This document shows, in pieces, positions 34,564 to 47,316 of a DNA stretch of 64,000 nt (positions within the stretch are counted from its first letter, which is position 1; each line of letters begins with the position of its first letter). A model generated the notes under the pieces. That model saw nothing but the letters and a program-made list of their open reading frames with translations. It ran no database searches and was not told the origin of the DNA. Origin of the DNA: Monilinia fructicola (Eukaryota; Ascomycota; Leotiomycetes; Helotiales; Sclerotiniaceae); NCBI GenBank assembly GCA_008692225.1, contig VICG01000002.1, forward strand, positions 248,001 through 312,000, in the 5' to 3' direction. The translations under genes were made by a program, and so were the position numbers.

Positions 34564-36948
34564 TCTTAAAGATAATTTGGATTCTTGAAATTCGTGTATC
34601 AAAATCAGTCAATTGGTGGGAGGTTACCTATGATTTTGTAGTGCAAATACCCAGTTATCAAGCGTTAGTTTTGCTTTTTTAATAATATTTGGCATGTTTT
34701 TGTCGGGCTATTTGAACATGGTTCTACATATATTCTCGTTCAATGAGTCTTGATTCGAGTTTTTGAAGTGTTCATATCTCTGTTACCAGTGCAGTCTTGT
34801 ACGTCCCCTTTCCTGTCTAGTATGACAACAATATCATTATTTTGGGGTGATTTGTCAAGAAGAATCAATTTTGCGACGATGTGAGCGTAAAAATTGATAA
34901 TCTGGCCAGCTTATAGCAGTTTAGACACCACTAAAAAGCAATATTGGTGCTGGAAAGTTATCAGACTTATTACTCGGCAATTTCCTCACCATCATATATA
35001 ATCATATAGATCCAAATAAAACTTCGAAATTATGCTCCTAGAGTCGAACAAGAAGTTTTGGAGTTGGAAGACATTCTTAGTTCGAGAGACAGACGAAGAA
35101 TTATTTATATGAAGTAGAACAGTCTGCCTAACCCTCGCAGGGAGAAGTGTACATCTTGAAAGTGGCTCAATCAAGTATGGCCAGGTCTTCATAAAATCAT
35201 TCGTTCCAAGCTCACAGATCCAGAGTCTACCCTATCCGTACAGTTCTGGGGAGATAATCCCCAAGATACTCCAATTATTACCACTGCCATCTCCAGATAA
35301 AAAAAACTCCAGTGTTATCCGATGTATGTGACATGCTGGGCTTGGGTGGGTTCTCGAAAGAATAGTCAGATTTGCTCAATGATGTCTTGGCTACAATTCA
35401 TTCAGGATAGTTGACAACTTGTGTACTCTTTGGCCGAGAAATCATAATTCATTGATCTCATGGACTGAGAAAATGAATTCAACAATCAATAACATCCTAT
35501 TTCATGATAGGACTCCCTACCTGTGAACATGAGAAACGTCAAACATGCATTTGAACGTAATATCTTGGTATCAGCATGTTCAAACCCTTCAAGGGAGAAG
35601 AGAAACAAGGAAGATAATAGGCCTTGAATTTACTGTCAAACTTATTCACATGAGGTGTACTTTCCAGAGAGGTCTAGATATCAGAAGCCCACCTACCTGG
35701 TTATCACCTAGGATATCAGGATGATTCTCCAATCCACGTCGAAATCATTATTTCTACTTGGTTCATGAAAGAATATGGATTTAGGAATTATAATGTGAAG
35801 ACGATTATTGGATGTAATCTTGTTTTTACTTGTCATGATATCAGTGGTTTGAAACAGTAGTTTGGTATTAAGAGGTGGAGTATGAAGAATTACATGACCA
35901 TGAGAAGAGGTGGAAACGATTCGTTGCTTGTATTCTCAAATGCCCCAAGGCATTATCATTTTGGAGGGAACCCTCGAGCTGATTAGGAAGTGGCATGTGA
36001 CAATAACAATCACATAGTGTCTTCATGTTCAAAGTTTTGAAAGACTATATATTTAACTGAAGCGAACGATGGCACCCTTTGCTTCATTATTACTGGCGAG
36101 TTCATGACTCTGATCTTTCCAGAAGAACAACGCTTATCTTCCAGACTACATTGAAGGATTGAATGGCACGATTCCAATATGAAAAGACGGAAGTTATATG
36201 ATGTTTCGGCTGTACTCCCAAGTGCTATGCATCTTATCTTGTTTCTTGTGTCAATCACCTGGCATTACACGAGAGTCTTACCACGCACTGCGTGAATGTT
36301 TGCTAGCGGTTCATCTCAGATCGACTTGATGAGCGAGGCGGGAAAGTTCTGCGACTCCTAAATCTGCAATCCTGGAAACCCAATCATCTATAAAATATCC
36401 AGTGGTGGATTTGAACGTAATCTTTGCAGAGTTGAGATCAGTGTAGTGTTTAGTATTTCTCGTATTCCGTATATTGATCCGCATAGTGGTACGTATAGAT
36501 TCTTTTCAAAAATACATATATACGTAGTACTGCATTTTATACTATTAAAAGTATTTAATATTCCAACCTGCGCTTGAGATAGAACCTCAAGGTAGATAGG
36601 TATTTTGGTCTGATTGGAGGCTAGAACAAGAGTTTGGAGCGCTGACGAAAACATGTTTCATCTATATAATGCGGTTGATCTATCCGGTCGAGCTCGTTAC
36701 GATGAATGCATGGCACTAGTCATGATCCATCAAGGTCCAAATACCCCCAAGATCGGTCAGCTATTGGAATTCACGAGTTTGGTGGAACGTTTGGCAAAAA
36801 TTATTCCCCCGATTTTCAACTTTGTGGCCAAGAAATGAGTGAGAGCCCGAGCGCAACATATCCTCGAAATCAGGTCTTTAAATTCGTAACTCGCATAATA
36901 GTATATTCATTAGCTCGCAATGTGATATCATGTACGTCCATTAAAACT
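34564..36948. other. 2.4-kb intergenic region
   Basis: AT-rich with no ORF above 90 codons resembling a protein family. It contains both 3' ends (VTA1 and the receptor). No repeats above the microsatellite level were seen. Confidence 0.4.
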
Positions 36949-38340
36949 TTATCTTATATGATAAGCCGGCTCGGCTGCTTCTGTAAGCCCATTGCCACTT
37001 TCCAGCCGCACATGAGAATTCGGACTCCCATGGGGAGTATACCACGCTTCGCCTTTGTCCTCAACTGGCTGACTAAGACTCGTATGTCTAATGGAGGGCG
37101 ATTCTCGTCCGTTACTCGATATTACTGTGGTAGTAAACCCGATAATCTTTAGATCCGGTCTCAGGTGTAGTTCTGTATCGTCCAACTTCGTTCGTCCCAG
37201 CCCAATACCATCCATCATCCGGGTGTGAAGGGCTCCAGTCGAATGCATTGACTTTTCGGACCAGTCGAGGAATGAACGTACGAGGGGTTTGAGGGTGGCT
37301 AGACAGGAGGCCGTAAGTGCGACGGCAGCTTCGACGATTGTGAGAGTTATGACGTTGCTAATGTGAGGATTAATATGCAAATATGTACCTGAGGGAATAA
37401 TATGACATGGCCAACATACGATATGGAATAGAGATAATCGTGGGTATCCAAAAGATCTTTGATATAGGATATTCTTGTGAGAGTACATACGCTTGCACTG
37501 ATAATTCGTTAATATCCTCCACTTCCCGTGCCCGCCAATAGCGAATGGAAACAATCAACACAAAGTGACTTACATGGAACCTAAGGCCAAGGTAATTGCG
37601 ACCGCAGTTTTCGTCCTCGTCGTAATTTGAAGGTCCGCTACAACAAAGGCCGGGATGATTCCCAGAGTTATGTCCGTCAAAACACTCAAGGCAGCATGGC
37701 CATAGGCTAGGGCTGCTACTGCGTTTGCTTGTATACAATGCCCATCGGTTGCCCCTTCAAACCGCCTCCAGTAGAATGAAATTGGTCTACATTGTAGTAT
37801 TAAGCAGAGGAAAAAAGCCGCGCTGTATACAAGAAATAGTGACATGGAGATGTAGATGGTGTAAATATGCACGGGTTTAACGGCAATACGAATGAGGTAG
37901 AGAGCGATAGATGTCTTGATAACGGCTATCGTAGGGGGGTAGATGATTTCTGCGAAACACCAGTACTAGATAGGACGTCAGAAGAACAGTTGAAATATGT
38001 ATATCACTAGAAGCAGCATACTTTCAATCCCTGTATGAAACGGTCCAACTTCATACCATTAAGATGCTGTCCAAAGCCCGAGTCGACTCCCAACAAGGTG
38101 ATGATGACTCCAACTCCCAAGACAAGCTAGAAGGAACATCAGCATATACGTGATGCCGTGTACCTATGAGATGGAACTTACCAAAGAGCAAACAGCAAGT
38201 ATATCGTCCGGGCCAAACGCCCTCAGCAATTTGGTTCGAACATAACATCGTAATGCAACCGCCACACATGCGATAATGGAGAAAATCAACGTAATGATGA
38301 GAATTTCGTTCTGTTTCTCTGGAGCCTCTTTTGTTACCAT
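36949..38340 (-). CDS. Pth11-like seven-helix membrane receptor (rhodopsin-domain family)
   Basis: Pth11-like proteins are fungal seven-helix receptors or integral membrane proteins, named after the Magnaporthe surface-sensing protein. Five exons (38340-38182, 38126-38022, 37965-37574, 37497-37420, 37357-36949) give 380 residues with all phases matching. Helix 1 is ILIITLIFSIIACVAVALRC, followed by the family motif FGPDDILAV. Helices follow at LVLGVGVIITLL, TSIALYLIRI, MSLFLVYSAAFFLCLIL, LSVLTDITLGIIPAFVV and VEAAVALTASCLATLKPL. Family-typical features include the QCRPISFYWRR loop, the ALGSIAS segment restored across intron 3, and LATLKPLVRSF before a ~100-residue hydrophilic tail. There is no N-terminal CFEM domain. 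I start at the ATG at 38340 because the longer reading needs a non-ATG start. Ligand unknown. Confidence 0.9.
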
Positions 38341-39060
38341 CTCGGCAGTTCCACGTGTATGCAATGAAGTCAATCAGTGATTGTGGGAATCATGAGAATC
38401 GAAGGTGGTGACCAGCCTAGCAATTCATCAGGAAAGTGACGAGATCAGACCTTCGTCAAGTGTAGATGAAAGATTATTCCTTTTTTTACTTTCAACATCG
38501 ATTGTATGGCCCCCTACAGTTTATTTCTTGACATCCTGCGGGTATTCTCCGATATTTGAATGGAGATAGAGCACAGATAGTCATTCCTTAATAGATCTCG
38601 GGATCCTTGTATGGGCGTACATTTGAATGACGGGTTCGCTAAGTACGCTATATACAGATATGCTGCGAGGATCTTCGAATTCCAGAATAAAGCTTCTTTT
38701 TGTTATCACTCATCATCCTTCGAACGAAATGAGAGGAAATGGAAATGTAGGTTTACCAAGTGCCTTGAGATGGCTGAATAAGGTTCATGCATGACTTCGT
38801 CGGACACATCAGATTAGGCGACCCCTGTATATGCTTTTATTATCGGGATTTCTCGATGAAGCAAATATCTCCCAATCCTCCAGAAGCCTATCGATCACTG
38901 ATCCCTACTATTACCTCAACGTTATATAGGGGTCCAATCCAATGCGTCTGTACTTGGGACGCTTTCCATCGTCCTGAGGAGATAAGGCCAAATGAAGCCA
39001 AGCTGATGGGCCCACCGAGCGGTAAGGTAGATAGGTTCCCTGTAGGGGTGGACGTCGCAC

Positions 39061-39090
39061 GCACTGCACTGCACTGCACTGCACTGCACT
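39061..39090. repeat. (GCACT)6 pentanucleotide repeat
   Basis: Six perfect tandem units. Confidence 0.95.
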
Positions 39091-40014
39091 GGCCTTGCAG
39101 TGAGAAGCTGGAGAGGGCGACTCAACCTTACATCGTTTGAGATCGATCTGCGGAAGTTTGGCTTCAAAATCGTATAAGTCGTATCGATGGCAATACTGTA
39201 CTGTAGCTGATAGAGCAGATCCGGTACTGATTGGGATGCGTCGCTATTTAGCAATAAATACTTGTTGGATCTGTCTCATGCAGTTTGTACTCCTCAGCAA
39301 TAAAACTAGATGAAAGCTTAATAAAGTAAAAACGGTTGAAGAAGAATTCGACCAAGGCATACAAGTTTCCTCGCCCAAAACAATACGAAATTTTAAATAT
39401 CGGATTAATACCGGCGACAACTATATCGCAAAAGTCAAGGAAAAACGCCTCAGAACCCTGCATTACCCCTGTCTTAGGACAATTATGGTACCTGAGACCT
39501 CAGAGTAAATGAGATGAACTAACTACCGACTCAACGCCGTTGTGTCTCTTTCTTGGCAATTGGCCCCAAATAAAGAAGATGTCAGAATGGATGAGCGTCT
39601 GTTCGATGTGTCACGCATGTTCTGCCTTCTATGTCGGCATAGGAGGAGTCTTGGATTACAAAATGCCAGTCCTGGAATATCACATATGATTGACATCATG
39701 TTGTACCAAATTGAGTCCAATTAGCATAGCAATCAACTTGCTACTTAGCAAACCGAAGTACGTGATAGAGCAATGTCGAGATGCTAGAAGATGCCGCGTT
39801 ATGCCAAATGAAATCTTCGAGCTCCATACTGTGTACGAGTAATCAAATTCATGCATAGATATTAGATGACCGTTGAAGAATGGGATAATGGTGCAGACAG
39901 TATTGTAGGGTTATCACACCCTGGTATGGGTTTCATACAGTACTCCGTAAGTAGAGTACGTACGTACTGTACTCTGTAGATCTCAATGCGGTCGGTCCGG
40001 GGAACTTAAGCGCT

Positions 40015-40046
40015 GTCAAATATGTCAAATATGTCAAATATGTCAA
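40015..40046. repeat. (GTCAAATAT)3 with a partial fourth copy
   Basis: Three perfect 9-bp units followed by GTCAAG. Confidence 0.95.
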
Positions 40047-41635
40047 GAATAGTATTAATTAGCGCTAGAATGTACAATAAGAACATCACTAGCACATTTA
40101 GGAACGTTTCGAGTAGAAGTCCTGGATCATGATGAACATCTAATTCCCCCAGTTTGGCTAGTTGATGTCAGGAAGTTTAACCCCCCGCCATGTTCGTGTC
40201 ATTCGTCTCCAACAAGCGATGATGGCCCGATACTACAGTACATACAGTAGTCGGTAGATATATCTATTAATATAAATAACCTCCTCGATTCAAGTGTTGG
40301 TCCGTTGATTCGGTACGACTATTCCTCCCTCATGACCACCATCCTCTATGGGAAACTATAGAATACCGATACCCTCGGACAGCAATCCCAACATGAATAA
40401 CGTTAGACGATCCCGAGGTGGAGAACCAAGAGATAAAAGGAATAAGGAATACTTTGGGGGCCTCGATTACAGCTGTGGAGTGAATTGAGGTGGACGTTCG
40501 TTTGGAATTTGCTGGGAAAGCAATGAATGTCCGTTCAAAAGAAAGGATAGGATAAGGTCAGCAGCCCTGGTCCGGGGAGATGAGAACAACATCTTTAACC
40601 CAATCCATTCAGAAGAGGTGCGCCAAGTAAAGAAACCCCCGTAAGCTATTCCATACTGAATGCATCATGTGCGTGTATCCCCATGTTTCAATGCTCAAGT
40701 TCTTAAAGTGTCATCATCATTATCATCAAGTCAATTGAGTTATGATGATGGTTCGTTGTTTGATTATCCTCTGGACATGTCTCCGTAGTGCGGTACGAGC
40801 GACATTCTCAGCTAGCATCTTGCCAGTCAGAATTCTTGACAAGTCTTACTTGAGTGAGAGCAACAACGATGAACGATGAACGATGGATGCAGAATCACGG
40901 ATAATGGAGGATATGTTGGAGTTATCAAGTCGTGAATCGTGGTGGCCTTTCCTTCTTTTCATGATATGTGTTTCAGTGCTGTGGACCGATCGGAACGAGC
41001 CGCTTATGGCGATGGTTGCGAGATAATTACAGTATATTTCTACAGTGGAGAATATATCGATCACGGCGATGAACTAAAACTATTAGGAGAATAAGAATTT
41101 TGCGAAGTCCGATGATATAGACCGATATTCATCACTCGAAGGGTAAATATATGAGAGAAATGATGTATTCTAAATCTCGCCAGATTCACCCCGTGAGGTA
41201 GTAGCAGGAAATCTGGTATCGGTAGTTCAAAACATCCAATGACAAGACTCAGAATATGAAAGCAAGCAAGTGCGGAAGAAGAAGAGAGCAAATATAAAGA
41301 TACACTCGAGTACATAATGGGAGTGTCGCCATGCCCGTGGTCCTGATTGCAGTCGTAGTCGTAGTCGTAAAGTAGTACGTGTACGGAAAGATGACTTAGA
41401 AGAAGCTGAAGGTGTGGTGTGATGGCGAGTCAAAACACCGAGAAACCTCACCGGTATACTAGTTGCCTTAGTAGCATATGATAACTCTACAGCCAGCTAA
41501 AAATATCATCGAAGTCATATATCTACGAGAAATACACCTTCAATGCAAATATATCTGAACTGAGTTGCTTCAGTTGTACGGGATATGATTAAAGGGAATC
41601 GATCATGGTCAAATGTTAGAGATTATCATGAATAT

Positions 41636-41745
41636 AAGATCTAATCTATTCGGTCAAGAACTAAAACTGTTTGTGTCTTCTTCCCAAATCAAGATCTAAT
41701 CTATTCGGTCAAGGACTAGAACTACTTGTATCTTCTTCCTCTATC
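41636..41745. repeat. 55-bp tandem duplication
   Basis: AAGATCTAATCTATTCGGTC begins at 41636 and again at 41691; both copies continue through a TCTTCTTCC block with only a few differences. Confidence 0.92.
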
Positions 41746-42086
41746 TAGATTGCTTCATGAAGGAATGATTGATTATCAAGCATTGCGGCCGCCGTTTAAT
41801 ATTCGGTAACCTAAGGGTAGTTCTAAAGTCATAGATAGCATTGGTGATTCTACCAATCTATAATAAATTCAACACATGCAATATGAAAGTTCTTGGGAGT
41901 CGAGGAACAAAAGTCTGTAGACTTTAAGACCAGATAGCAGACTATTAAGCAAAAATTTGAGTATACGACTCAGATTCTGCTCCAATCCCAAGACTGGTCT
42001 CCAGTCTCAAGCCTCAAGCGGCTCATTAACAAACATCCTTCATTCTCTTTTGCGTCTCAAGAATATAATAAGCGGTCAAGAAAGCC

Positions 42087-42713
42087 ATGTCATTCTTCAA
42101 CGCTTTCGTCGGCCCTTCCCGCACCGGTGATGCATGGTTCCTCACGGGTCCTACAACTTCCTTTCCAAACATCACCGCTTCAGGAAATACGGTCTTATCG
42201 GATCGGCTGCCATGCAAGGGTGCTTTTGCACCGGGCTGCAAAGTTTTTCAAGTGCCCCTCAACAACAGCACACAAGCCATTGAAGTGGATCTGGACGATG
42301 CCATAGCTGCCGGACTTAAAGAACAGGTCATGGTGTTTCAATATCAAGGCAAGTTCCACGCCGTCGATCATGTAAGTCCAATCGGTCCTCCGTGCACTAT
42401 CGATAAAAGAAGGGCATTGAGTAGTTGTGAAGATTAAAAATGTATCAAGAGATTAGCACTAAATGAATGGCAGAGTTGTCCGCATTCCTCGTTTCCCCTG
42501 TCACGAGGCACGCCATTTGATATTGAAGATTTCGGCATTCGGTTGAGCGTGGGACTACAGTGTCCGAAACATGACTGGTCGTTTGATTTGATCCATGGGA
42601 AAGGGGACCGAGGAAACTATAAGCTAAAGGTTTGGGAAGTTCAATTGAGACCCATTCCTGGCGAGATTGAAGAGAAGGAGGTTTGGGTTAGGAGGAAACA
42701 AAGAATAGGATGA
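42087..42713 (+). CDS. Rieske [2Fe-2S] domain protein
   Basis: Two exons (42087-42371, 42474-42713) across a 102-bp intron give 174 residues. The Rieske ligands are visible: CPH in SCPHSSFPLSRG at the start of exon 2, and CPKHDWSFDL further on, i.e. the C-x-H and C-x2-H pairs. The N-terminal part (PLNNSTQAIEVDLDDAIAAG, VMVFQYQGKFHAVDH) is the first beta-sheet of the fold. There is no catalytic C-terminal domain as in ring-hydroxylating oxygenases and no TM anchor as in the bc1 Rieske protein, so this is a small soluble Rieske protein. It may act as an electron carrier or redox partner; that role is inference. It lies about 770 bp upstream of the acetylesterase on the same strand, but no functional link is evident. 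Confidence 0.9.
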
Positions 42714-43479
42714 ATATCATCCGAAGTCTGATATCACATGGTCACCAGCATAGTAGCATCAAGCATCATCGACGACTTCTCTGATGAATGAATAAAGCGA
42801 CTGCTATCGCGGCAGGTCAAACACAGCACAATAGTAGTTTAAGGAACGTGCCGGAGCAATGATCACAAAGCATACAGTATCGAGAAGATTGCTCAATGTC
42901 AAGGGTTCATGACCCATTAGATATACTATCTAGATACCCGCCAAAGTATTTGTGATTTAATATATATATATTAAAAACCATGTACTGTATCCATATCGAG
43001 GTGATCATCTAGACCGACTACCGGATCGGCCAAAATGATATAAGCATTACTCACCCCCCACCCCTATGATTACCCGGGCAATGCGGGGTATTGTAGAAGA
43101 CGAGATATGCACCTGTACCATTCAGTATGGAGGCGGTAAAAGAATCGGAGAAATTATCATCAATGCTGTTGGAAGTGTACCTGCCAAGTCTTCAAGCGCA
43201 TGCATGTATTGCATGAAGTTCCCAAATTATACTCCATTCACATCGGTGGAAAGTTCACCGAAGATGTTCCTCGCTGCCCACTGTGAATAGAGTTCATGCG
43301 AAATACATCTTGGTCTGGTTTTGTTCGTATCGCATGGTCTCTTACACCGCTCTAGCTTTCGAGCTCTGGATAAATAGCTGGTCGATCACCTCGATTTTGA
43401 GCTCGACCATCCAAGCCAACATCTGTTTGTGTTCTCAGTAATCATTCCTCTACTTCAATTCCGCCTCGATACCTTCAAA
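42714..43479. promoter_or_regulatory. Intergenic, promoter of the acetylesterase
   Basis: 766 bp. An AT run (TATATATATATT-like) is at about 42960. The ~150 bp before the start contain GGATAAATAGC at about 43369 as a TATA-like element and CT-rich leader DNA. No gene is visible. Confidence 0.4.
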
Positions 43480-44540
43480 ATGGTTCCCAACTTCAAGCTT
43501 CTTTTGGCTGGTTTAGCTTCCACAGTCATCGCATCCCCCGTCTCCGTCTCCGTCGCAAAGCCACCGGCATTCCTTCTTGCCGGTGATTCTACAACAGCTG
43601 TCCAGAGTGGCAGCGGTGGCGGTTGGGGTGATGGATTCTTGACTACCCTTCGCAACGGAGCTGGAGGTATCAACTACGGACACAACGGAGCCACCACTGT
43701 GAGCTTTTTGGAGGGGGGTGACTGGGCGAAAGTGTTGGCATCTGTCGCCAAATACAAGTCAGATTATACAACCTTCGTCACAATCCAAGTAAGTGATATT
43801 GAGCTTTGGAAAAGAGAGGAATGGGGAAAGGTTGCAAAGTGAACTGGAATTAACAGATGGATTAGTTCGGTCACAATGATCAAAAGCCCGCCAAGAACAT
43901 CACAGTCGACGAATTCAAGACCAATTTGAAGAATTTTGCATCAGATGTTGTCGCGGCTGGCGGAACTCCTGTAAGTCTTCTTCCTTCACGTACTCTCTAT
44001 CTTGGACACTCTCCACACCTCTTTCCTCCCTGAATCAAAACATCGGAAACATATCCACCGGTGACAGGAAAATGGAAGCCCGAGGTCCCTAAACAAGGTT
44101 CGCCGTAAATTGCCTTGGCTAATTCGAACATCTAGATCCTCGTCACTTCTCTCAGCCGCAGAGGGTTCACCAAGGCAGGCGTTGTCAAGGAAGACCTTGC
44201 CGTGCAAGTGAATGCCACCATCGAGGTTGCCAAATCCATTGGATCCCTCTACATCGACCTCAACCGCGCATCCACCGATTACCTCAATGACATCGGGGCC
44301 ACCAACGCCGCCACCTACAACCGAATCGCCACCGACTTCACCCATTTGAATGCGGCCGGGAGTGTGCTGTTCGGAAACATGGTCAGTGGGTTGATTCGCA
44401 ACGAAGTTGGTACCTCTTCAGGCATCGACATCAAGACTTATCTCGCGCAAAATGCAACCATTGCCGCGGATATTGCCAGTGGGACTTACATCTTCCCCAG
44501 TGGATTTGGAACTCTACCAAACAACACCCTCCCAGCATAA
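43480..44540 (+). CDS. Secreted rhamnogalacturonan acetylesterase (CE12, SGNH hydrolase)
   Basis: This enzyme removes acetyl groups from rhamnogalacturonan I in plant pectin, outside the cell. Three exons (43480-43788, 43866-43970, 44136-44540) with introns of 77 and 165 bp give 272 residues, the usual CE12 length. The signal peptide is MVPNFKLLLAGLASTVIASP. SGNH blocks are FLLAGDSTTA (nucleophile Ser), a Gly-rich NYGHNGATT block, FGHNDQKP (block III Asn) created exactly at the intron 1 junction, and DFTHLN (catalytic Asp and His). The C-terminus carries several N-x-S/T sites. The 165-bp second intron is long for this window. Neighbouring genes include no other pectinases. Confidence 0.94.
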
Positions 44541-47316
44541 TGGTCCTGGTGAAATTGGAGGAACGATTACGGCATTGTAAATAATTTGAACATGACATAA
44601 TTTCATTTCTGTTAAAATCTTGGTGTCAAGCATCTCATCTCATAAACTGAAAAGAAATTGCTGAGGTTGGTGAAGGTTCAACCTAAGTTGTGTGGCGTGT
44701 TTCAAGTCGCATTGACTGATGGAATTATCAGTGGTTACCCTAGATGCTGGTGCAAGTAAGGTTTGTGTATTCTATGCATGCATCACAAAAGCTTGATCTG
44801 TGTATTTCTTGTCGAAATTCTTATTTTCTACGCACGAAAAAGGAGAAGTATGATAGTCCATAGTTCGGTGTGTTTCTTCTACTCTAGTAAACAAAACTCA
44901 ACTTTATATTCATCTGAAGGGTTGGATCCTAGCTGAAAGATTCTCAATATCTATACGGAGGACTTGGTAGGTACGGGGGGATACTATGACGGCAGTATGG
45001 TATGGTAGGGTATAGGAGGGTATGGTGATGTATGAAGTAGTTCGTTCTTTTTAGACTTCTATCCAAACTTCGCCCCTTTAAACAAACCAACTTCCATACA
45101 AGACCTCGGGCTAACAGGTTACTCTTGATATATTAATTAATGTAAATTGGTCATGAAAATACATCAAAAATCAAACACAGAATCTCCTGAAGTTATATAC
45201 TTTTACTACCGCATGTACTTATACTATACAGAGTAGTAGTTTTCTTTTGGTAGCTTTATCAGTTGGAAGCGAGGCGCTGTTGCAGTATCATAAGATCATA
45301 CATAATCACCCTCTGACTTGACAGAACTGACAGGAAATCGACTCATAAATCAAGCCAAGATTGATAATTAGATAATCAGGAGACCCTTCACGAATCATCA
45401 AATCTAACATCAAACTATTGAATGCCCGTTTCAACATAAGAGGAAGTTGATGGAAATTGGAGAATGATTCCTTGCTATTGCACCTTTCGGAGTCTAGTAA
45501 GTAGTCAGTCATTAATCAGTCTGTATCAAGATGTTTTTCCGAGCAAGATGTTGGGTGTTGACTTTACTTCCTGTTTCCCGTCTTTTGGGTAGGTAAGGGA
45601 AAGGGTAAGTAAGGTATGTCAGATGTACGATGTAAAATGTAGGTAGGTATTCAGTCTCTATCAAGAAATCTACCCGAGAATGATACTGGTTGAAAACTTA
45701 CTTTTCCATCTAATCCTTACAGACATATACTCCGTATCTCTGGAAAGACTCTTGCCGAACTACCGTGATCTTCGTATACGTTGCTCTGGTGTTCCTGTAT
45801 GCATGTGAATGCAAAGCACGGTGTATGTATTCTACCAAACCGATACCATTGACAGATACGAATACAGTATGCTGGATCGGCGTATCCTTTCTTGAAGACT
45901 CTCGAACTGTTATCGAACTGTTACTGTACTTCCACAATCCTCAATCTAGTATTCTGGAAGGCGTATGGACGTATGGGAATTTCGAAATGGAATGTTGATT
46001 CATGTACTTACTGACTACTCTGTATCGAATTCGTTAATCTGTTGATCCCCGTCTCCAGCCACATCTCATCTGTGCTCAAACCCCGGGCCGGAAAGACGTT
46101 CAAAGATCACATTTGAATCATTGCTCAGTGCTTGTTTGTTTGCTTGTTTGCTTGTTTGCTTGCTTGTTTGCTTGCTTGCTTGCTGCCATTACATAACATA
46201 GTATAACATCATCACCTGTATTATCTCAAAACCCATTCCATCATCATTATATATACATACATGAAGTAAATTCAGATTAGTCAAATTACACTACTCGTCG
46301 ACACAACACCATACATAACTCCTCAACATAAATCTCGTAATTAGCTATACAGTACTGTACAGACTCAGAGTAGAGTAACATAGAACAGAAAATTGCCACC
46401 TGGTTAATTATGAAGGAACCCTAAAAGCACGTCATGTCAAAATGACATTATAATGGATTCAAATAGGAAGCTCCAACGCTCGCTTCGACCGATTATGAAT
46501 AATACGGTTTTCGTCTGACATGTTGACTTACCCAGGTGGGTAGGTGACCGATACAGTAGGTGAGGCGACCGGTAGAGGATCCGAGGAGAGTCGATTAAGC
46601 TTAATCGCCTCTGCATATCTTTTGTACTACGTACTATACGGAGTATACAGTATCTATCTACGGAGTAGTCGACAGGTGAGCGAGCAAGTGAACGAATCAA
46701 AGTCGGGGATGTTCATGGTACAGTATGAATATATGAGGACATCTATGTGTATCCACTGTGGCCAATTCTTACTCGCAACAACACAACTTGTTGAACGAGA
46801 CAGAAGTTGGAACCGTGAGATGCAGATGCAGCAGATGAGAGCTACTGTATACAGAAGAATGGATCACGCCGCCACGGAGAGATGTCACCGGTACAATCAC
46901 CAATGATCTGAACAACTATCGACGGAAGAGAAAAAAACGAAAGAAAAAAAAAAAGCCTTCACGGTCAACCTTAACAGTTTTTTTCCCCTCTCGCTTGGTT
47001 CCTCCCTGTTCCCTTCCCCCTGTTCCCGTCAAAGTGCCCCGATGTCCACCAACAATCCACGAATGGAGAATCAACCAACGCAACTTGGATCCACAAATCG
47101 AAATGATATTCGTATCATAACCTAACGAATTGATATTTTTGCACATAATTCTGCACATGCGATAAGGAAAGAAAATGGTGCAATACCGATAGCTCGAAAG
47201 GTCCTGGATCGAGGACGCTTAGTGGCGGGAGGAAACTCTCCTTGGGTATATACTAAGAGGGTAGCGTTCGCCATGGCATTCTTGGAGTTTTCATTCTCAC
47301 GACCTTCATCCGATCA
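44541..47316. other. 2.8-kb intergenic region
   Basis: No recognisable gene. It contains a CTTG/CTTGTTTG repeat, three copies of TACGGAGTA or its complement, and a short GGTATGGTAGGGTAT-type repeat near 45000. The final 300 bp are the OPT promoter, with A-runs at about 46932-46955. Confidence 0.4.
46131..46184. repeat. (CTTGTTTG)n/(CTTG)n repeat
   Basis: About 54 bp alternating CTTG and TTTG units. Confidence 0.9.

Larger units (their letters stand above)
38341..42086. other. 3.7-kb intergenic region with small tandem repeats
   Basis: No recognisable gene; ORFs are short. Contains (GCACT)6, a 9-bp repeat, a 55-bp tandem repeat and a TACTCCGTA motif, each described separately. Confidence 0.45.

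Noticed and set aside
42087..44540. Rieske gene plus acetylesterase as a functional cluster
   Set aside because: Same strand and close, but chemistry and location (intracellular redox versus secreted pectin esterase) give no link.
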